Source: Pseudozyma flocculosa PF-1 (Eukaryota; Basidiomycota; Ustilaginomycetes; Ustilaginales; Ustilaginaceae). Taken from it: a stretch of 64,000 bases of DNA. The position numbers and the translations under genes are program-made. Location of the stretch: the NCBI RefSeq assembly GCF_000417875.1, contig NW_006920889.1, positions 339,691-403,690 on the forward strand. Reading direction: 5' to 3'. Of the stretch, positions 46,166 through 57,046 are shown piece by piece. The stretch's first letter is position 1. Every line of letters starts with the position of its first letter. The notes beneath the pieces are model-generated. The model searched no databases. It saw only the letters and a list, made by a program, of their open reading frames with translations, and was not told the origin of the DNA.

Positions 46166-46937
46166 CCTGGAAGGTGCTAGTAGGGGCGAAGTCGGGGCCG
46201 TAGGGTGCCGGTGTCGGCGTGCGTCGAGGGGTCGAGTCTGAGTGAATCTAGGAGCAAGTCCGAGAAGAGAGAGAACGGGCGGCGGGCGGCTGCTCTTGTT
46301 GCTGCTCGAGTTGATGCTGGCGTTGGTGGTGGTGGTGGTGGTGGTGGTGGTGGTGGATGGAAGGAAGGAAGCTGACGATGAGTGCACCCTCCGAATCCTG
46401 GCTGCCGGAGGGCTGGGCCTGGACGGATTGGGCCGGCCAGCCAAGGCCCCCCCCCCCCCCCCCCCCCCCCGGATGCCAACCGGCCCGGCAAATCGGCAAC
46501 CAAGCTCGAGGCCCAGCGCCCTTTGTCGCGTCTTTGCTGCGTTTTCACGAAAGGCAGGCAGGTCGGCCAGCCCCCGCTCTGAACCCTGACGGGCGCTGCG
46601 GGGCGGGCAAAGGCAGGCAAAGGCAGGCCAGGCCAAGGTGGAGGCAGACTGGCGGGCACGCATGACGTCGCCCAGCCTGGGCTGCCAAAGGCCGGCTCTC
46701 TCTGTTGCCTCTTTGGTTTTCTTCCTGCCATCCAGAGCGCGCCAGGCAAGAAGAAGAGGCGGCAAGCTTGCAATGAAGGCCAGACAAAGCCAGCCAGGGT
46801 CCAGCCAGCCAAAGCCCACCACGCCCGATGCACCGGCCCACCACCACCACCACCGCCGCCGCCTCAACCACCACCACCTCCTCCATCGTCTTGTCCTACA
46901 TCGCTGCCCCTCCTCGTCGCCTCTCTCTGACCCCATC
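46166..46937. other. Divergent upstream region of the carrier and Scn1-like genes
   Basis: About 770 bp between start codons on opposite strands. It contains a GGT microsatellite at about 46324-46361, the 24-nt C run listed separately and GGCA-type short repeats near 46610-46630. The open frame running through it into the downstream gene is low complexity and probably untranslated leader. Confidence 0.55.
46447..46470. repeat. Poly-C homopolymer, 24 nt
   Basis: An uninterrupted run of 24 C (G on the other strand) within the divergent upstream region. Confidence 0.9.
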
Positions 46938-48287
46938 ATGTCCAACGACGGCGCCAATGGAGCCGCCGACGAGCTCCCCTCGCCCCCGCCGGAGCTCGTC
47001 CACCTCCTCGTCGACACCCACGCACACCCCGCCGATGATCCCTGCACCTACGACTCGTCCCTCTCCGCCCCTGCAGCCGCCGACGCGCTCAAACAGAGGC
47101 TGCAAAGCTGCCCAATGGCGACGGTCGTGGCCATGTCGACGTCCTACCGCGACCAACCCATCGTGCAGCAACTCGCCTCGTCGTCCCTGTCATCGTCGTC
47201 GTCGTCGCAATCTCCAAGTCAAGATAAGCTGCTACCCTGCTTCGGTCTCCACCCCTGGTTCGCCCACACCGTCTCGCTCGCCGAATCGCCGCCCAAAGAC
47301 AAGCGGCAACACTACCTCGACCTCTTTGCCGGTCAGAAGAGCGCAGAGGACGAAGTCGACGAGATCCTCGCCGACCTCCCGGACCCCACCACCCTCTCCG
47401 ACCTGCTCCGCCGCGTACGCCAGGGGCTCGAATCGCACCCCACAGCCATCCTCGGCGAGGTCGGCATCGATCGCGCGTTCCGCATCCCCAGGAAACGATG
47501 GTCCTACGATCCATTCAGCGGCAACGCGACCAAGAACAACACCCACACCTGCTGCTCGAAACACGCCGACGGCCCCAACGGCTCGCTCGGCGACGACGAC
47601 GACGATGCCACAGCTACGGCGCGCACCACCAAGCCGAAGCTAACCCGCCTCAAGACGCCGCTGCCCCACCAGCTTGCGATCGTGCGCGCCCAGATCTCGC
47701 TCGCAGTCGAGCTGGGCCGCAACGTCTCCTTCCACTCGGTCCAGGCCAGCGGCGCCACGCTCGACTTGATGCGCGAGCTCCACCTCCTCCACCCGGGCGG
47801 CTTCTCGCTCGGGATGCGCGACATCAACGTGAGCTTCCACAGCTGCACCATGGATGTCAACATCGTCAAGACGCTCCAGAAGACCTACCCGAACGCCTAC
47901 ATCGGCTTCTCGAGCACCATCAACTCGATCAAGGACAACCACCGCGACGTCATCCAGACGGCCGACGCCAAGCGCATCCTGGTCGAGTCCGACTTCCACC
48001 GCGTCGACGGCATGGCCAAGAGGGTGTGGGAGGCCACCAGGATCGTCGGCGAGGTCTGGGCCGGCTGGAGCGACGCGGAGCTGGAGCAGAAGAGGAGCGA
48101 CCACGCCGCGGCAAAGCAGAGCGGCCAAGACGGAGAGACGGAGCTCGACGTGGCGTGGAGAAAGGCTGCCCAGCAGCTGGCGAGGAACTGGAGGCGTTTC
48201 TGCAGGAACGGCGCCGTCACCCGGGACGATGACGACGAAGACAACGACGACGATGAGGACGACGGCGATGATAGCGACGAGGATTAG
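46938..48287 (+). CDS. scn1: TatD-family metal-dependent hydrolase, Scn1-like
   Basis: Amidohydrolase-fold protein of the TatD DNase family, most like fission-yeast Scn1 (Cut9-interacting). Single exon of 449 residues from the ATG at 46938-46940. Metal-ligand positions are all present: DTHAHPAD (His28, His30), the Glu of ILGEVGIDR, the His residues of VSFHSVQA and NVSFHSC, and the Asp of LVESDFHR. CFGLHPWFAHT is the usual second block. The C-terminal ~60 residues end in an Asp/Glu run. Scn1 genetically interacts with the anaphase-promoting complex subunit Cut9; nuclease activity is possible from the ligands but unproven. Confidence 0.85.
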   Translation: MSNDGANGAADELPSPPPELVHLLVDTHAHPADDPCTYDSSLSAPAAADALKQRLQSCPMATVVAMSTSYRDQPIVQQLASSSLSSSSSSQSPSQDKLLPCFGLHPWFAHTVSLAESPPKDKRQHYLDLFAGQKSAEDEVDEILADLPDPTTLSDLLRRVRQGLESHPTAILGEVGIDRAFRIPRKRWSYDPFSGNATKNNTHTCCSKHADGPNGSLGDDDDDATATARTTKPKLTRLKTPLPHQLAIVRAQISLAVELGRNVSFHSVQASGATLDLMRELHLLHPGGFSLGMRDINVSFHSCTMDVNIVKTLQKTYPNAYIGFSSTINSIKDNHRDVIQTADAKRILVESDFHRVDGMAKRVWEATRIVGEVWAGWSDAELEQKRSDHAAAKQSGQDGETELDVAWRKAAQQLARNWRRFCRNGAVTRDDDDEDNDDDEDDGDDSDED

Positions 48288-48559
48288 GCTACGAAGCAGA
48301 AATGAGCAGAGATCCTTGCCGCACCGGCACGGTACGGTCGGGCCAACGGGACACTTCGACGAGCAAGCAACGCAACTCAACCAAAAGCATTCATGCATCC
48401 TCGCATCTACATCAGGCGCGGTCCACAGAGGGGATCCGCAGCCCCGCGCAGCCAAGCAAAGCAGATGACCATCTTGATCGACAGCATTTCCACCACGACG
48501 CCTGCATCCAGCATTCTAGTTCAATCGAGCCCGGCGGCACCTTGCAATGTGCGCACCCA

Positions 48560-49685
48560 TTACGCGCGCTTCTTGCCGCCGCTTTGGACGGTGGGGCCTC
48601 TTGCGTGGCCGTGTAGGGCGTCGTGGACCTTTTCGAGCGCCACCGAGGCGGCGAGCACGATGGCCAGGCAGCCGCTGTAGAGGACGAGGCGCTGCGGCGC
48701 GGAAAGCGCTTCGAGCAGCGGGTATGCCCTGTGGCCGTTTATCGATGCACAGTACTCGCTCCACGCGCTGGTGGTAACGCAGCAGATGCAACAGAGACGA
48801 GCCGGAGGTCCGAGTCAGCGCCAGGTCCCAGATCTGCCCGGGAGCAAGAGGAGTCAGAGGCTGGACTTACACGTAAGCCAGTCCGGCCGCGACGCACCAC
48901 GCCAGCCTCGTCTTCCTCCCACGGTCACCATTTCCGTGTCTGTCGCTGCTGCCGCCGCCTCGGGCCCTCGAAAAGGCGAGGTACTCGATCAGGAGAAACA
49001 GGCCGGGAAAGCCGTGCAGGCTGGCGTCGATGGCGAGCGGGATGGGGACGTTTTCGACGCGCAGCACCTGGCCCGGGTCGGCCGGGTCGTAGATGGTCTT
49101 TGGCGGCACCACGAGCGAAGGGTCGTACAGCCGCAGGCCCCAGTAGAGGAGCGTGATTAGGAACTCGTAGGGCAGCGAGGCTGAGAGGAGCGCCGTCTTG
49201 AGCCAGCCTGCGGGAGAGACGGGGATGCGAGGCGAGGTCAGGAGTGCGGCTCCCGGAAGACGAGCGCGAGGGCTGCGATGAGTGTGTGGACGGAAAGCGA
49301 GAGGTGGGGCGGACGCACCGAGGGGTAGCGACGGGACGAGGTCGCGTAGCAGGGCGACGGCAAACGTGGCCGTGGTGGCTCCGAGGCCGTTCATGGTGAG
49401 GAACTGCGATTGCCCTGCATAGCGCCAGAAGGTCAGGAGAGGGGAAAAGAAAAGAGGACAGAAAGACGGTGAGCCTCCCAAACGCCGCGGCGCTCATCCA
49501 CAGACGGCCGGGCAGCACTCACCGCCGAAGAGGTCGGGGATGATGGAGTCGAGGAGCTGCTCGAGTACGCCGAGGTGGGTAAAGGCAAAGTAGCTCGAGT
49601 AGAGAGCGGTGGCGTGCAGCAGCAGCCGTAGCGGGGCGGTGAGCGCGCCAAAGGGGCGCGGATCCTCGGACGGCGAGGCCATCAT
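48560..49685 (-). CDS. AIG1/FAR-17a-family membrane hydrolase
   Basis: Multi-pass membrane protein of the AIG1/ADTRP family, whose animal members hydrolyse fatty-acid esters of hydroxy fatty acids. Exons on the minus strand are 49523-49685, 49319-49414, 48871-49207 and 48560-48767 (267 residues). The catalytic Thr position fits Thr61 in SQFLTMNGL, and the catalytic His fits His151 in DASLHGFPGLFLLIEY. YWGLRLYDPSLVVPP and AWSEYCASINGHRAYPLLE are further family blocks. Five to six hydrophobic stretches are visible. The tail GGKKRA could act as a dilysine-like ER signal, although the position is not canonical. The converging Scn1-like gene ends only 272 bp away. Confidence 0.85.
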
Positions 49686-50711
49686 GGTCGTCTGCTCGTT
49701 GGCAGTGGCCGGGGTGCTTGAGAGGCCTTTAGAGCCGGGGAGCGGAGAGCGGGAAGCGGGGAGCAAAGCGTTCCGGTGTGAGGTAATCTGGCGCGGACGA
49801 GATCGAGGTCGGGAGTCGAGATGAGATGGCGTCGCCAGTTGGACGGGGCGAGGACGTGCGAGGAAGGGCCAGCCTGTTGCTGCCTGCCTCTTGATATAGA
49901 GCGCAGGGGAGGGGGGAGGGGGGCGAGGGCAGATGACCCAGCCTGCTGCGCCGGCCACAGCGCGTGCTGCTGTCGCAAGCAGAGGAAGCCAAAGAGGCGA
50001 GCGTTCTATGCAGGCGCGTGTGTGCTGGCGGTCGGTGGGTCGGTCGACGACGACGACGACGGGGAATGCCAGCTGGAAGAGGCCCAGGAACGTCTATAGA
50101 GCGACAGATGCCCCCTACAAGCGAGGCGAGGCGAGGCGAGGCCTGGCAGGCCAAGTCGCTGGCTCCTTTCAGCCAGAGAAGCGCAAGCGCCGTCGGCTGG
50201 CGGGCAGGCTAGACTAGAGCTGGGCTGGGCTCGGCGAGGGAGAGGTCTGGTAGGGTCCAGCCCGCCCGCTCGCCCGCCGCTTTGATGGCTTGGCTTGGCT
50301 TGCTGGCTTGCTTGCTTGCTTGCTTGCGGCCCCGCCGGCAGCTGCAGCCCGCGACCCTATGCCATCTCCGCGGCACACCGACCGGTAGGCAGGAGGCCCA
50401 CAGGTGGAGGCCGTCGCTCGCTGTCGCCTCATCGGGCTGAGGCAGGCCTTTCGCGCCAATCGGGCCCTGAAAAAGCGGCAGGCTTGGCCTGGCCGCCCAG
50501 CTCGAAAACATCCACCCAGATGGCAGTCAAGCGAGGGCGGCCCACGACAGCGTCCAGCTGCACACAACCAACACCACCACCACCACCACCACCACGCGTC
50601 CAATCCTTCGTCAGGCGTCCGGCCTCGTCAAGATACCCCTGCCCGCATTCAAGACAGAAGCTCTCAAGAACCCGCTCGCTCCACGCACAACAGGCAGCTG
50701 GGCAGCCCAGG
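49686..50711. other. Divergent upstream region of AIG1-like and POM34-like genes
   Basis: About 1 kb without a supported gene. It contains a GCGAG repeat (50121-50140), a GCTT microsatellite near 50305-50330 and an ACC tract near 50567-50594. Confidence 0.55.
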
Positions 50712-52128
50712 ATGATGACCAGGTCGGGCTCGGCACGGCTCAGCGCAGGGGGCCAGCAGCCCCCTCAGACCGGGTCCAGCCCATTCAGAGACGCCTTGAC
50801 CAACGTCGGCGCACCTTCGCCCAGATCGGTGCGGTGGGGAGACGCTGCGGCAACACAGGGGCCCTCCACTCCTGCCCCCTTGGCCGCCAGCGCGCTCGCA
50901 CCACGACAACCTACCACGCCCTTTCAACAACACCTCCAGCAGCGGCAGCCGCATCAACACCAGCAGCAACAGCAACAGCGCACCGTCAGCACACCGCAAA
51001 CTCCGCACACTCCGCAGCGAGGCGCTGTACAGCACTCTACCACGCCGCAGCCGACATCCACTGCCACCACACCGGCCAAGGTCGCATCCACGCTCGCCCC
51101 CTCGTCCGGCTCGGTTGTCGCTTCGTCGTCCGTCTCGCTCTCGAGGCGTCTGAGGTGGAACGGCACCGCCCTCGCCATCCTCTGGCTCCTACCTGCCGTG
51201 TCCAGCAAGCCGACAGATGCCTACTGGGCCCTGCTCGACTCCGTATACCACACCTTTGGCGGATCGGTGGATGAGAAGCTCGATGCCGTGCTGGGCTGGA
51301 TCTGTGAGTAACCTCCACGCCATCGTCGATTCCCTACCCGGAACAGCAGTAGCGCTGACCCACCCCACCATAATCGACCTCCCTACTCTCCGCCGCCTCT
51401 CAACAGCTTGGGCCACCTCGATCGTACTGCTCTTCAACCTGATCGAGGCCGCCGTCTTGCAGAAGCGCTCTGCCTCGCCCGCGCTAATACTGGCCCAGAA
51501 ACCAGCGCAAGGGCAGCAGCTACAGCCTGGTACCCCGTCGGCAGGTCCCGCGACGCCGCGCAACTTTGGCATCGGCCTCGTCCAGTTCAACCAGGCCAAG
51601 GGCTCGCCCAAGACGCGCCCGTCGTCGATCGGCGCCGCATCGCCCCTCTCTGCCGGCCGCATGCGCGCCCCATCGGCGTCGACGTCGCCGCACAAGACCA
51701 TGGCACCCGGTACGCCGACGCAGGACTACTCGCGGTTCTCGCCCGCAGCATCGGCGTTTGCGGGCGGCACCTCGGGCGTCGCGGGGAGCTTCGGTGCCTC
51801 GACGCCCTCGCCCTTTAACCGATCTTCGCCGACGGCAGCGATGCGCTCCTCGCCGGGTATCGGTCAGAGCTCCCCGATGGGCTTGCGTGCGTCGCCGTCG
51901 CCCGCGACGGCGCTGGGACCGTCGTCGAGCCCGCTGGCGGCGTACCGGGCGAGGAACGCGAGCGGCCGGACCAGCCTGGCACGCAGTGCGTCGAGCGCGT
52001 TTGCCGCCGACGAAGACGATGGCGTCGACGACGACGACGACGCGCGAGAGGCCATGGGCGACGACAGCTTCGAGGTCGAGCGGGCGCTCCGGTCGCTCAG
52101 CCAGGGCCTGGTGGGAAGCGGGCCCTGA
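50712..52128 (+). CDS. Probable POM34-like nucleoporin, two membrane helices
   Basis: Exons are 50712-51303 and 51407-52128 (437 residues). The N-terminal ~150 residues are Pro/Gln/Thr/Ser-rich. Two hydrophobic segments follow, RWNGTALAILWLLPAVSS and TSIVLLFNLIEAAVLQ, separated by a short loop with AYWALLDSVYHTFGGSVDEK. After them comes a long Ser/Pro tail with FG-like pieces (NFGIGL, RFSPAAS) and an acidic end. Two central helices flanked by disordered, Pro/Ser-rich tails fit the transmembrane-ring nucleoporin Pom34, but sequence similarity by eye is weak. Another two-helix nuclear-envelope protein is possible. The exon junction keeps frame and joins the second helix. Confidence 0.5.
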
Positions 52129-52291
52129 GCGAGGACAGGAAGAGAGGCTAGGCGGAGTCGAGGGAGGACACGGATAGACTCGTCGGCGGTGGAAAGGGGG
52201 AGAGGCTACCATCTAGATTGCAATTTCCACGTCGATCCCGAGGCGGTGCGGGTCTCAGCGCGACCTCGGTTCACTCCTGGCCCGGCCGATG

Positions 52292-53225
52292 CTACTGCTG
52301 CTGGTCGATGGCTTCCTTGATCTTTCCAAAGATTTCGACAAACGCCTCGCTGTCCTGAGCACCGCCGACTTCGGCCCTGACCCTCTTTCCTTCCGGTTGG
52401 CCGGCCTCGATTTCAAAGTGGGGCACGCCCGAGATGCCCTTGAGTCTGGCCTCGTGGAACTTTTTTTCGACTTCGGGCAGGAGCTCCTTTGATTCGAGGA
52501 AGGACCTCGCGGCGTCGGTGGATGCAAAGACGCCGGCGCCCACGGGGGGAGGGCCGGAGAGGGAGGCGAGGGTGTCGATGTCGCCTGGGTCGCCCTCTTG
52601 CTCGAAGTAGGAGTGGAAGAGTTTTTCGATGAGCGCGAGCTGTAGCTTGGATCCGCCCTCGAGGTAGGATTTGGAGAGGAGGCGGTGCGAGAGGAGCGTG
52701 GATCGGATCGGACCGCCGTAGGAGCTGCGCGAGGCCGTGATCCCGGGGGCGGGGCGATACGAGACAGGTGTGGCAAGGCAAGGCAAGGCAAGGCAAGGCA
52801 AGGCAAGGCAAGGCAAGGCAAGGCAAGGCAAGGCAAGGCAAGGCAAGGCAAGGCAAGGCAAGGCAAGGCAAGGCAAGGCAAGGCAAGGTAGGGGTCAATA
52901 CACGCTCGTTCCCGCACCGGGAGGTCAGACGGACGACTCACAAGTGAATGCCGCACTCGAGACCGCGACCCTTCATCATCTCGACCATTCCATCGGTCCT
53001 AGCGCCAAACTTGGCCCTGTACCGCTCCAACTTGGATTCGGGCCTGTCGACCGGGAGGGTGGGGTCGAGCTGGAAGGGGAGGTACTCGATGTCGACGTCG
53101 AAGGCCTTGGACTGGACGACGGGCGACGTGGCGAGCGCGCGCTGCAGCTTGCGCAGCCCGATGAAGCAGAACGGACAGATTGTATCCGACGTCACCTTGA
53201 TCCGGAGCGGGATGGGCGTCGTCAT
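52292..53225 (-). CDS. DsbA-like thioredoxin-fold oxidoreductase (FrnE type)
   Basis: DsbA-family protein of the FrnE/2-hydroxychromene-2-carboxylate-isomerase-like group. Exons are 52942-53225 and 52292-52724 (238 residues). The active-site motif is SDTICPFCFIG with Cys17 and Cys20. The junction joins GIHL-side residues into GIHFSYGGPIRSTLLSHRL, which matches the family (GIxFxYxGxIxxTxxAHRL). Then come LFHSYFEQEGDPGDIDTLAS and the cis-Pro loop KGISGVPHFEI. The 217-nt intron carries a GGCAA minisatellite. Codon bias is that of the neighbours. The substrate is unknown; fungal homologs are usually annotated as thioredoxin-like. Confidence 0.9.
52772..52888. repeat. GGCAA pentanucleotide minisatellite, about 23 copies
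   Basis: Perfect tandem GGCAA units (TTGCC on the gene strand) over 117 bp, wholly inside the intron of the DsbA-like gene. Long open frames that cross it in several frames are artefacts of a 5-bp repeat without stop codons. Confidence 0.97.
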
Positions 53226-53690
53226 CGTGGAGCGGTGGTAGCGGTGGTGACGGTGGTGGTGGTGGCGGCGGCAAATTGGTGCTGGTGCGGGATGGATGGA
53301 TGGATGGATGGAAGGCCGGAGGAGGAAGAAGAGATGGGATGGAAGCAAGGCGAAGATGGCGAAGAACGCTGGACGCCTTCGGGGTTAAGCAGGCTGGCGG
53401 GTGCCCGCCTCCTCCACCCTGGCCTGGCCGGGCCTGGCCCAGCCTGTCACTTTGGCATCGGACCAAGACGGCCGAGATCCGGGCTGGGCCTGAACGCCTT
53501 GCCTTGCCTGCCAGGCCTGCTTTCACACGGGCCCCAGCCCTGGCGCATGCCAGACGAGGGGACCCTGTCTTGCTCGACCTACCTGAGCCTCTTCTTCCAA
53601 ACACGACATCCTCACCGTCACCACCAGCACCAGCACCACCGCCTCCTCTTCCCCATCCCCCCTTCCCTCTCTCACCACGAGCCGACGGGA
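53226..53690. other. Divergent upstream region of DsbA-like and ceramidase genes
   Basis: 465 bp between start codons on opposite strands. It includes GGTGGT and ATGG short repeats near 53240-53310. No gene is seen. Confidence 0.55.
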
Positions 53691-54835
53691 ATGACATCCT
53701 ACCGCCCCGCCACCCCACCGCCAGAAGGCTACTGGGGTCCCATAACCTCATCGCTCTTCTGGTGCGAGGAAAAGTACCGCTGGAGCCGGTACGTGGCCGA
53801 GCCGGCCAATACGCTGTCGAACCTCTTTTTCGTCGTCGTCGCCCTCTACGGCGTAGCTCGCACGCGCGGACAGCGCCTGCCGTTGCGCTTCGTCCTCGCC
53901 CATTTTGGCGTCGCGTTCGTTGGCGTCGGATCGACCCTGTTCCACGCCACGCTAAAGAGGGAGATGCAGCTCCTCGATGTGAGTCGTCTCCTGTCCCGCA
54001 CGGCCGTCGGTGCTGCTTCGCTGCGGCCTGCTCACCTGAGCCCCTCCTCCCCCTCCCCCTCCCCCCTCCCTCCCCTCTGCGCGGCACCACGCAGGAACTA
54101 CCGATGATCTACACTTCGGCACTGCTCACCTACGCCGTCCTCGAGACGTCACCAGGCTACCGCAGCCGCACCTTTCCCATCCTCCTCGCCCTCTTCCTCC
54201 TCGCCCTCGTATCGAGCATCACATGGACATACCTGCACAACCAGGACCCCGTCTTCCACCAGGTCGCATTCGCCACCCTCCTCCTCTCCTCGACCTTCCG
54301 CGAGTGGTACCTCCTCCACCACCCTTCCTCCCCCCTCTCCTCGTCCTCCTCGTCGTCGTCGTCATCGCCCCTCATCAACCAGAGGAAGAGGGAAATCACC
54401 TCGCTCAACGCAAAGGGCGCCATCATCTTTGCCCTCGGCTTCGTCATCTGGAACATCGACAACCTCTTTTGCGCACAGCTCACGGCGTGGCGCCACGCCA
54501 TCGGATACCCGGCCGCGTGGGCGCTCCAAGGCCACGCGTGGTGGCACCTCTTTACCGGTTACGGCTCCTACTGCCTCAACGTCGCTTCCACGGTGAGTCG
54601 CGTGCCGCGCATCCGGCCCTCCTTCTCTTCTCGCTGACCGACGGACGGACTGATCCCCTCCACACCGCCGCCACCGCCCTCTAATTCCAATCCGACCGCA
54701 CAGCAACTCGTCGTCTCGGTCAAGGAGCACCCCGAAAACGTCCGGCTGGTCCCGGGCTTCCTGCCTTATGTCGAGCGCGTCAGGCCCTTTGACGAGGGCG
54801 CGCCACGCCAAGCGGACACCAAGAAGCGGTCTTGA
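53691..54835 (+). CDS. YPC1: Alkaline ceramidase
   Basis: ER/Golgi membrane enzyme that cleaves ceramide to sphingoid base and fatty acid (yeast Ypc1/Ydc1, human ACER). Exons are 53691-53978, 54095-54592 and 54704-54835 (305 residues). The zinc-site residues are where ACER enzymes have them: Ser81, His85 and Asp96 in VGSTLFHATLKREMQLLDEL, and His243 and His247 in LQGHAWWHLFTGYGSY. GYWGPITSSLFWCEEKY and YVAEPANTLSNLFF are the family N-terminal blocks. Seven hydrophobic segments are visible. A run of ten Ser interrupts the loop before the last helices. Whether phytoceramide or dihydroceramide is preferred cannot be read. Confidence 0.95.
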
Positions 54836-55015
54836 AGATGCGTGCGACGGTCTCTGCTCAATTGCTTGCTGCCCCGCCCTGCTAGATTGCTTGCCATGCT
54901 CTCGTTTCGCTTCGTCGCAAGAAGAATGCAACCGTCATTGGGTATAAAAGTTCTAGCCGCCCCGCTGCGCGCATCGCGGTCCGCTCGAGAGCCTTCAAGT
55001 CCGACCGGCCGTGCC

Positions 55016-56434
55016 TCAGCTGGTCGCTTCGCCGTCGTTGTTGTATGCCGCTGCCGATTGCTGTCTCTGCAGCGTCGCCGCCGAGTCGTGCGCCGCGCCC
55101 GCAGCGCCAGCACCGATCGACTGGCCGCCTGCGCCCTGCAGCACGCCCGAGTACCACGAGTCCTCGTCGTCCTGGAAGCCCAGGTGGAAGCCTCCGAGCG
55201 CGTCGTTGGGATCCGTCCCCGGCGGGACCAGGCCGCGATTGCGGTACGTCGATCCCGGCCGATGCCGCGCGGATATCGCGGGCGCAGACGTCGTGCTGGC
55301 CGTGCTGCTCGACAGCGGTGGCGGGCCGCGCGCGACGTACGAGGGTATCGTCGTGGGGATCGTGATGCGGTGGGGAGACGGGGTTGCGGCGACGATGGCG
55401 GCGGTCGGTGCCGATGTTGGTGTTGGTGCGGGCGCCGGCGCCGGCACCGATGCTGGCGACGATGTTGCGCCCGTCGCAGGGTAGGACGGCGTCGAGGATG
55501 CGTGGGACGAGCTCAGGAAGGATGGGATTCGGTGGTGGGCTAGCGTTGGGCGTGACGACGACGAGGGCGATCTGGGTGGAGACGACGCCGATACCGTCGG
55601 AGAGGCCGGATGGTCGATCGGGTCGATGTCGGCATGAGGAGCGGCTGCGTTGAGTGCTGCGCCTCCATGGCCGGCCTTGTACGGGGCCATTGTGCGACCG
55701 GCAGCAGCCTCTGCGATGGCGGTCGAGGACCTCATCCTCTCGAGCTGCGGCCTAGCGGGCTGTGCATCGCACGGATCGCCCTGCTCGGTGCCAGAGGACG
55801 GGGCGGCTCCTTGGACGAGGGCGACTTCGATGGCCGCTCGCCTCAGCTTGGACCGCCTCCATGCCGCCCTGTACCTCGTCGTTTCGGCCTGCCAGGAGGC
55901 GTCGTCGTCGTCATCATCGTCGCCGTCGTCGTCATTGTCGTCGCCATGGTTGCCACGGTGCCGGCAGCGACGGTACGAGTCTACGAGGGCGGGTGAGACG
56001 TCGTGGGAGAGGTGCTGCACGCAGAATCCGAGGAGGGTCTCGAGGGCGTCGACCTGGGCCTCGAGCTTCTGGCGGATGCCCTGGACGGGCCCGCGCTTGC
56101 GCTCCGGGCGCTGGTAGGTGCATGGTATCGAGAGGCGGCGGCAGATGGAGCAGACGGGGTGCAGGCCGTCGCACTTGTCCTTGCGGCTGTGTGGGTGGAA
56201 GGAGCGGGCGGTTGGATAGGGAAGAGAGGCGGTGTCAGAGTAGGGTGTGGCATGCGAGGGATGGAGAGGGGAGTCTCACGTGAAGCACTGGTCGCAGGCC
56301 CTCGAGACCCTCTTGCGCTTCCGTGCGGCGCCGCTGCCGTCTGTTGCGGGTGCGGTCGGTGTTGCGCCGGGCAGCTTTTGCGCAGTGGGCGGTGATGAGG
56401 AAGACGATGACGACGACGAGGCGGTGGGTGCCAT
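55016..56434 (-). CDS. Zn(II)2Cys6 transcription factor
   Basis: Fungal binuclear-cluster regulator. Exons are 56280-56434 and 55016-56186 (441 residues). The cluster is C47-x2-C50-x6-C57-x6-C64-x2-C67-x6-C74 (CDQCFTRKDKCDG, PVCSICRRLSIPC), preceded by the basic stretch RKRKR. The intron splits the cluster after Thr52. A short helix QKLEAQVDALETLLGF behind the cluster is a likely dimerisation coiled coil. The rest is disordered, with an Asp run and long Ser/Pro/Ala stretches. I see no fungal-specific transcription-factor middle domain, so the protein is short for the class. Targets are unknown. Confidence 0.88.
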
Positions 56435-56766
56435 CGAGTCTGGGTCGAGGGGGGTATTGAGGCGGGCGGCGGTGGTGGTGGTGGTGGTCGTTTGGGTGAA
56501 GGAAGTGAGCCCTGGCCCTCGCCCTCGCCTTGGCCCTCGCCCTGGTCCTTTCCCCGCGTCGAGTCCGAGGCAAGTCTAAAAAGTCGAGCTTTAGCCCTTT
56601 CCCCCCACTTCGGCTTGGAGCAGCCGCGCCCTCGTTTGCCGGCATGCAGGTGGTGGGGCAGCAGCCGCGTTGGCCGAGGCGCAAGGGCGCTCAGACCAGC
56701 TGCAGCGTGCGGCAGGCTTGTTGCGGGTGAGGGCCAGCGACAGCTGAATCGTCAACGACCCAAAGT

Positions 56767-56805
<39 letters not shown>

Positions 56806-57046
56806 GATGCATGCATATGCTGCCCAGACGAGGTCGAGGTGGAGGCCGGATACAGTCAGTCGACTGGCGTGCGTGGCAAGATGATGGGACGGTTTCGTGG
56901 TGGTGGCAACTAACCTCCCTGCCTCTCCCTTGGCCTTTCGTCGACCCGGCCTCTGCTCCTGCCACCACCACCGCCCCCCACCGCTCAGACCGCCACATAC
57001 TCCGTACGCACCCCTGCCACCGCTATCACTACGGCCACCAACCGCC
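56435..57046. other. Divergent upstream region of Zn2Cys6 and dehydrogenase genes
   Basis: About 610 bp with an AGC trinucleotide tract near 56771-56802. No gene is seen. Confidence 0.55.

Noticed and set aside
46638..46937. Extension of the Scn1-like protein by about 100 residues upstream
   Set aside because: The upstream frame is low complexity, crosses short repeats and overlaps the divergent promoter. The ATG at 46938 is followed directly by the conserved N-terminal metal-binding block.
52772..52888. GGCAA tandem array as a CRISPR-like array
   Set aside because: Units are 5 bp and contiguous with no spacers; it is a minisatellite. No CRISPR array is present in the window.
52737..54107. 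456-residue plus-strand open frame beginning in the GGCAA repeat
   Set aside because: A 5-bp repeat without stop codons keeps frames open artificially. The frame continues through the antisense of the DsbA-like gene and the wrong phase of the ceramidase.
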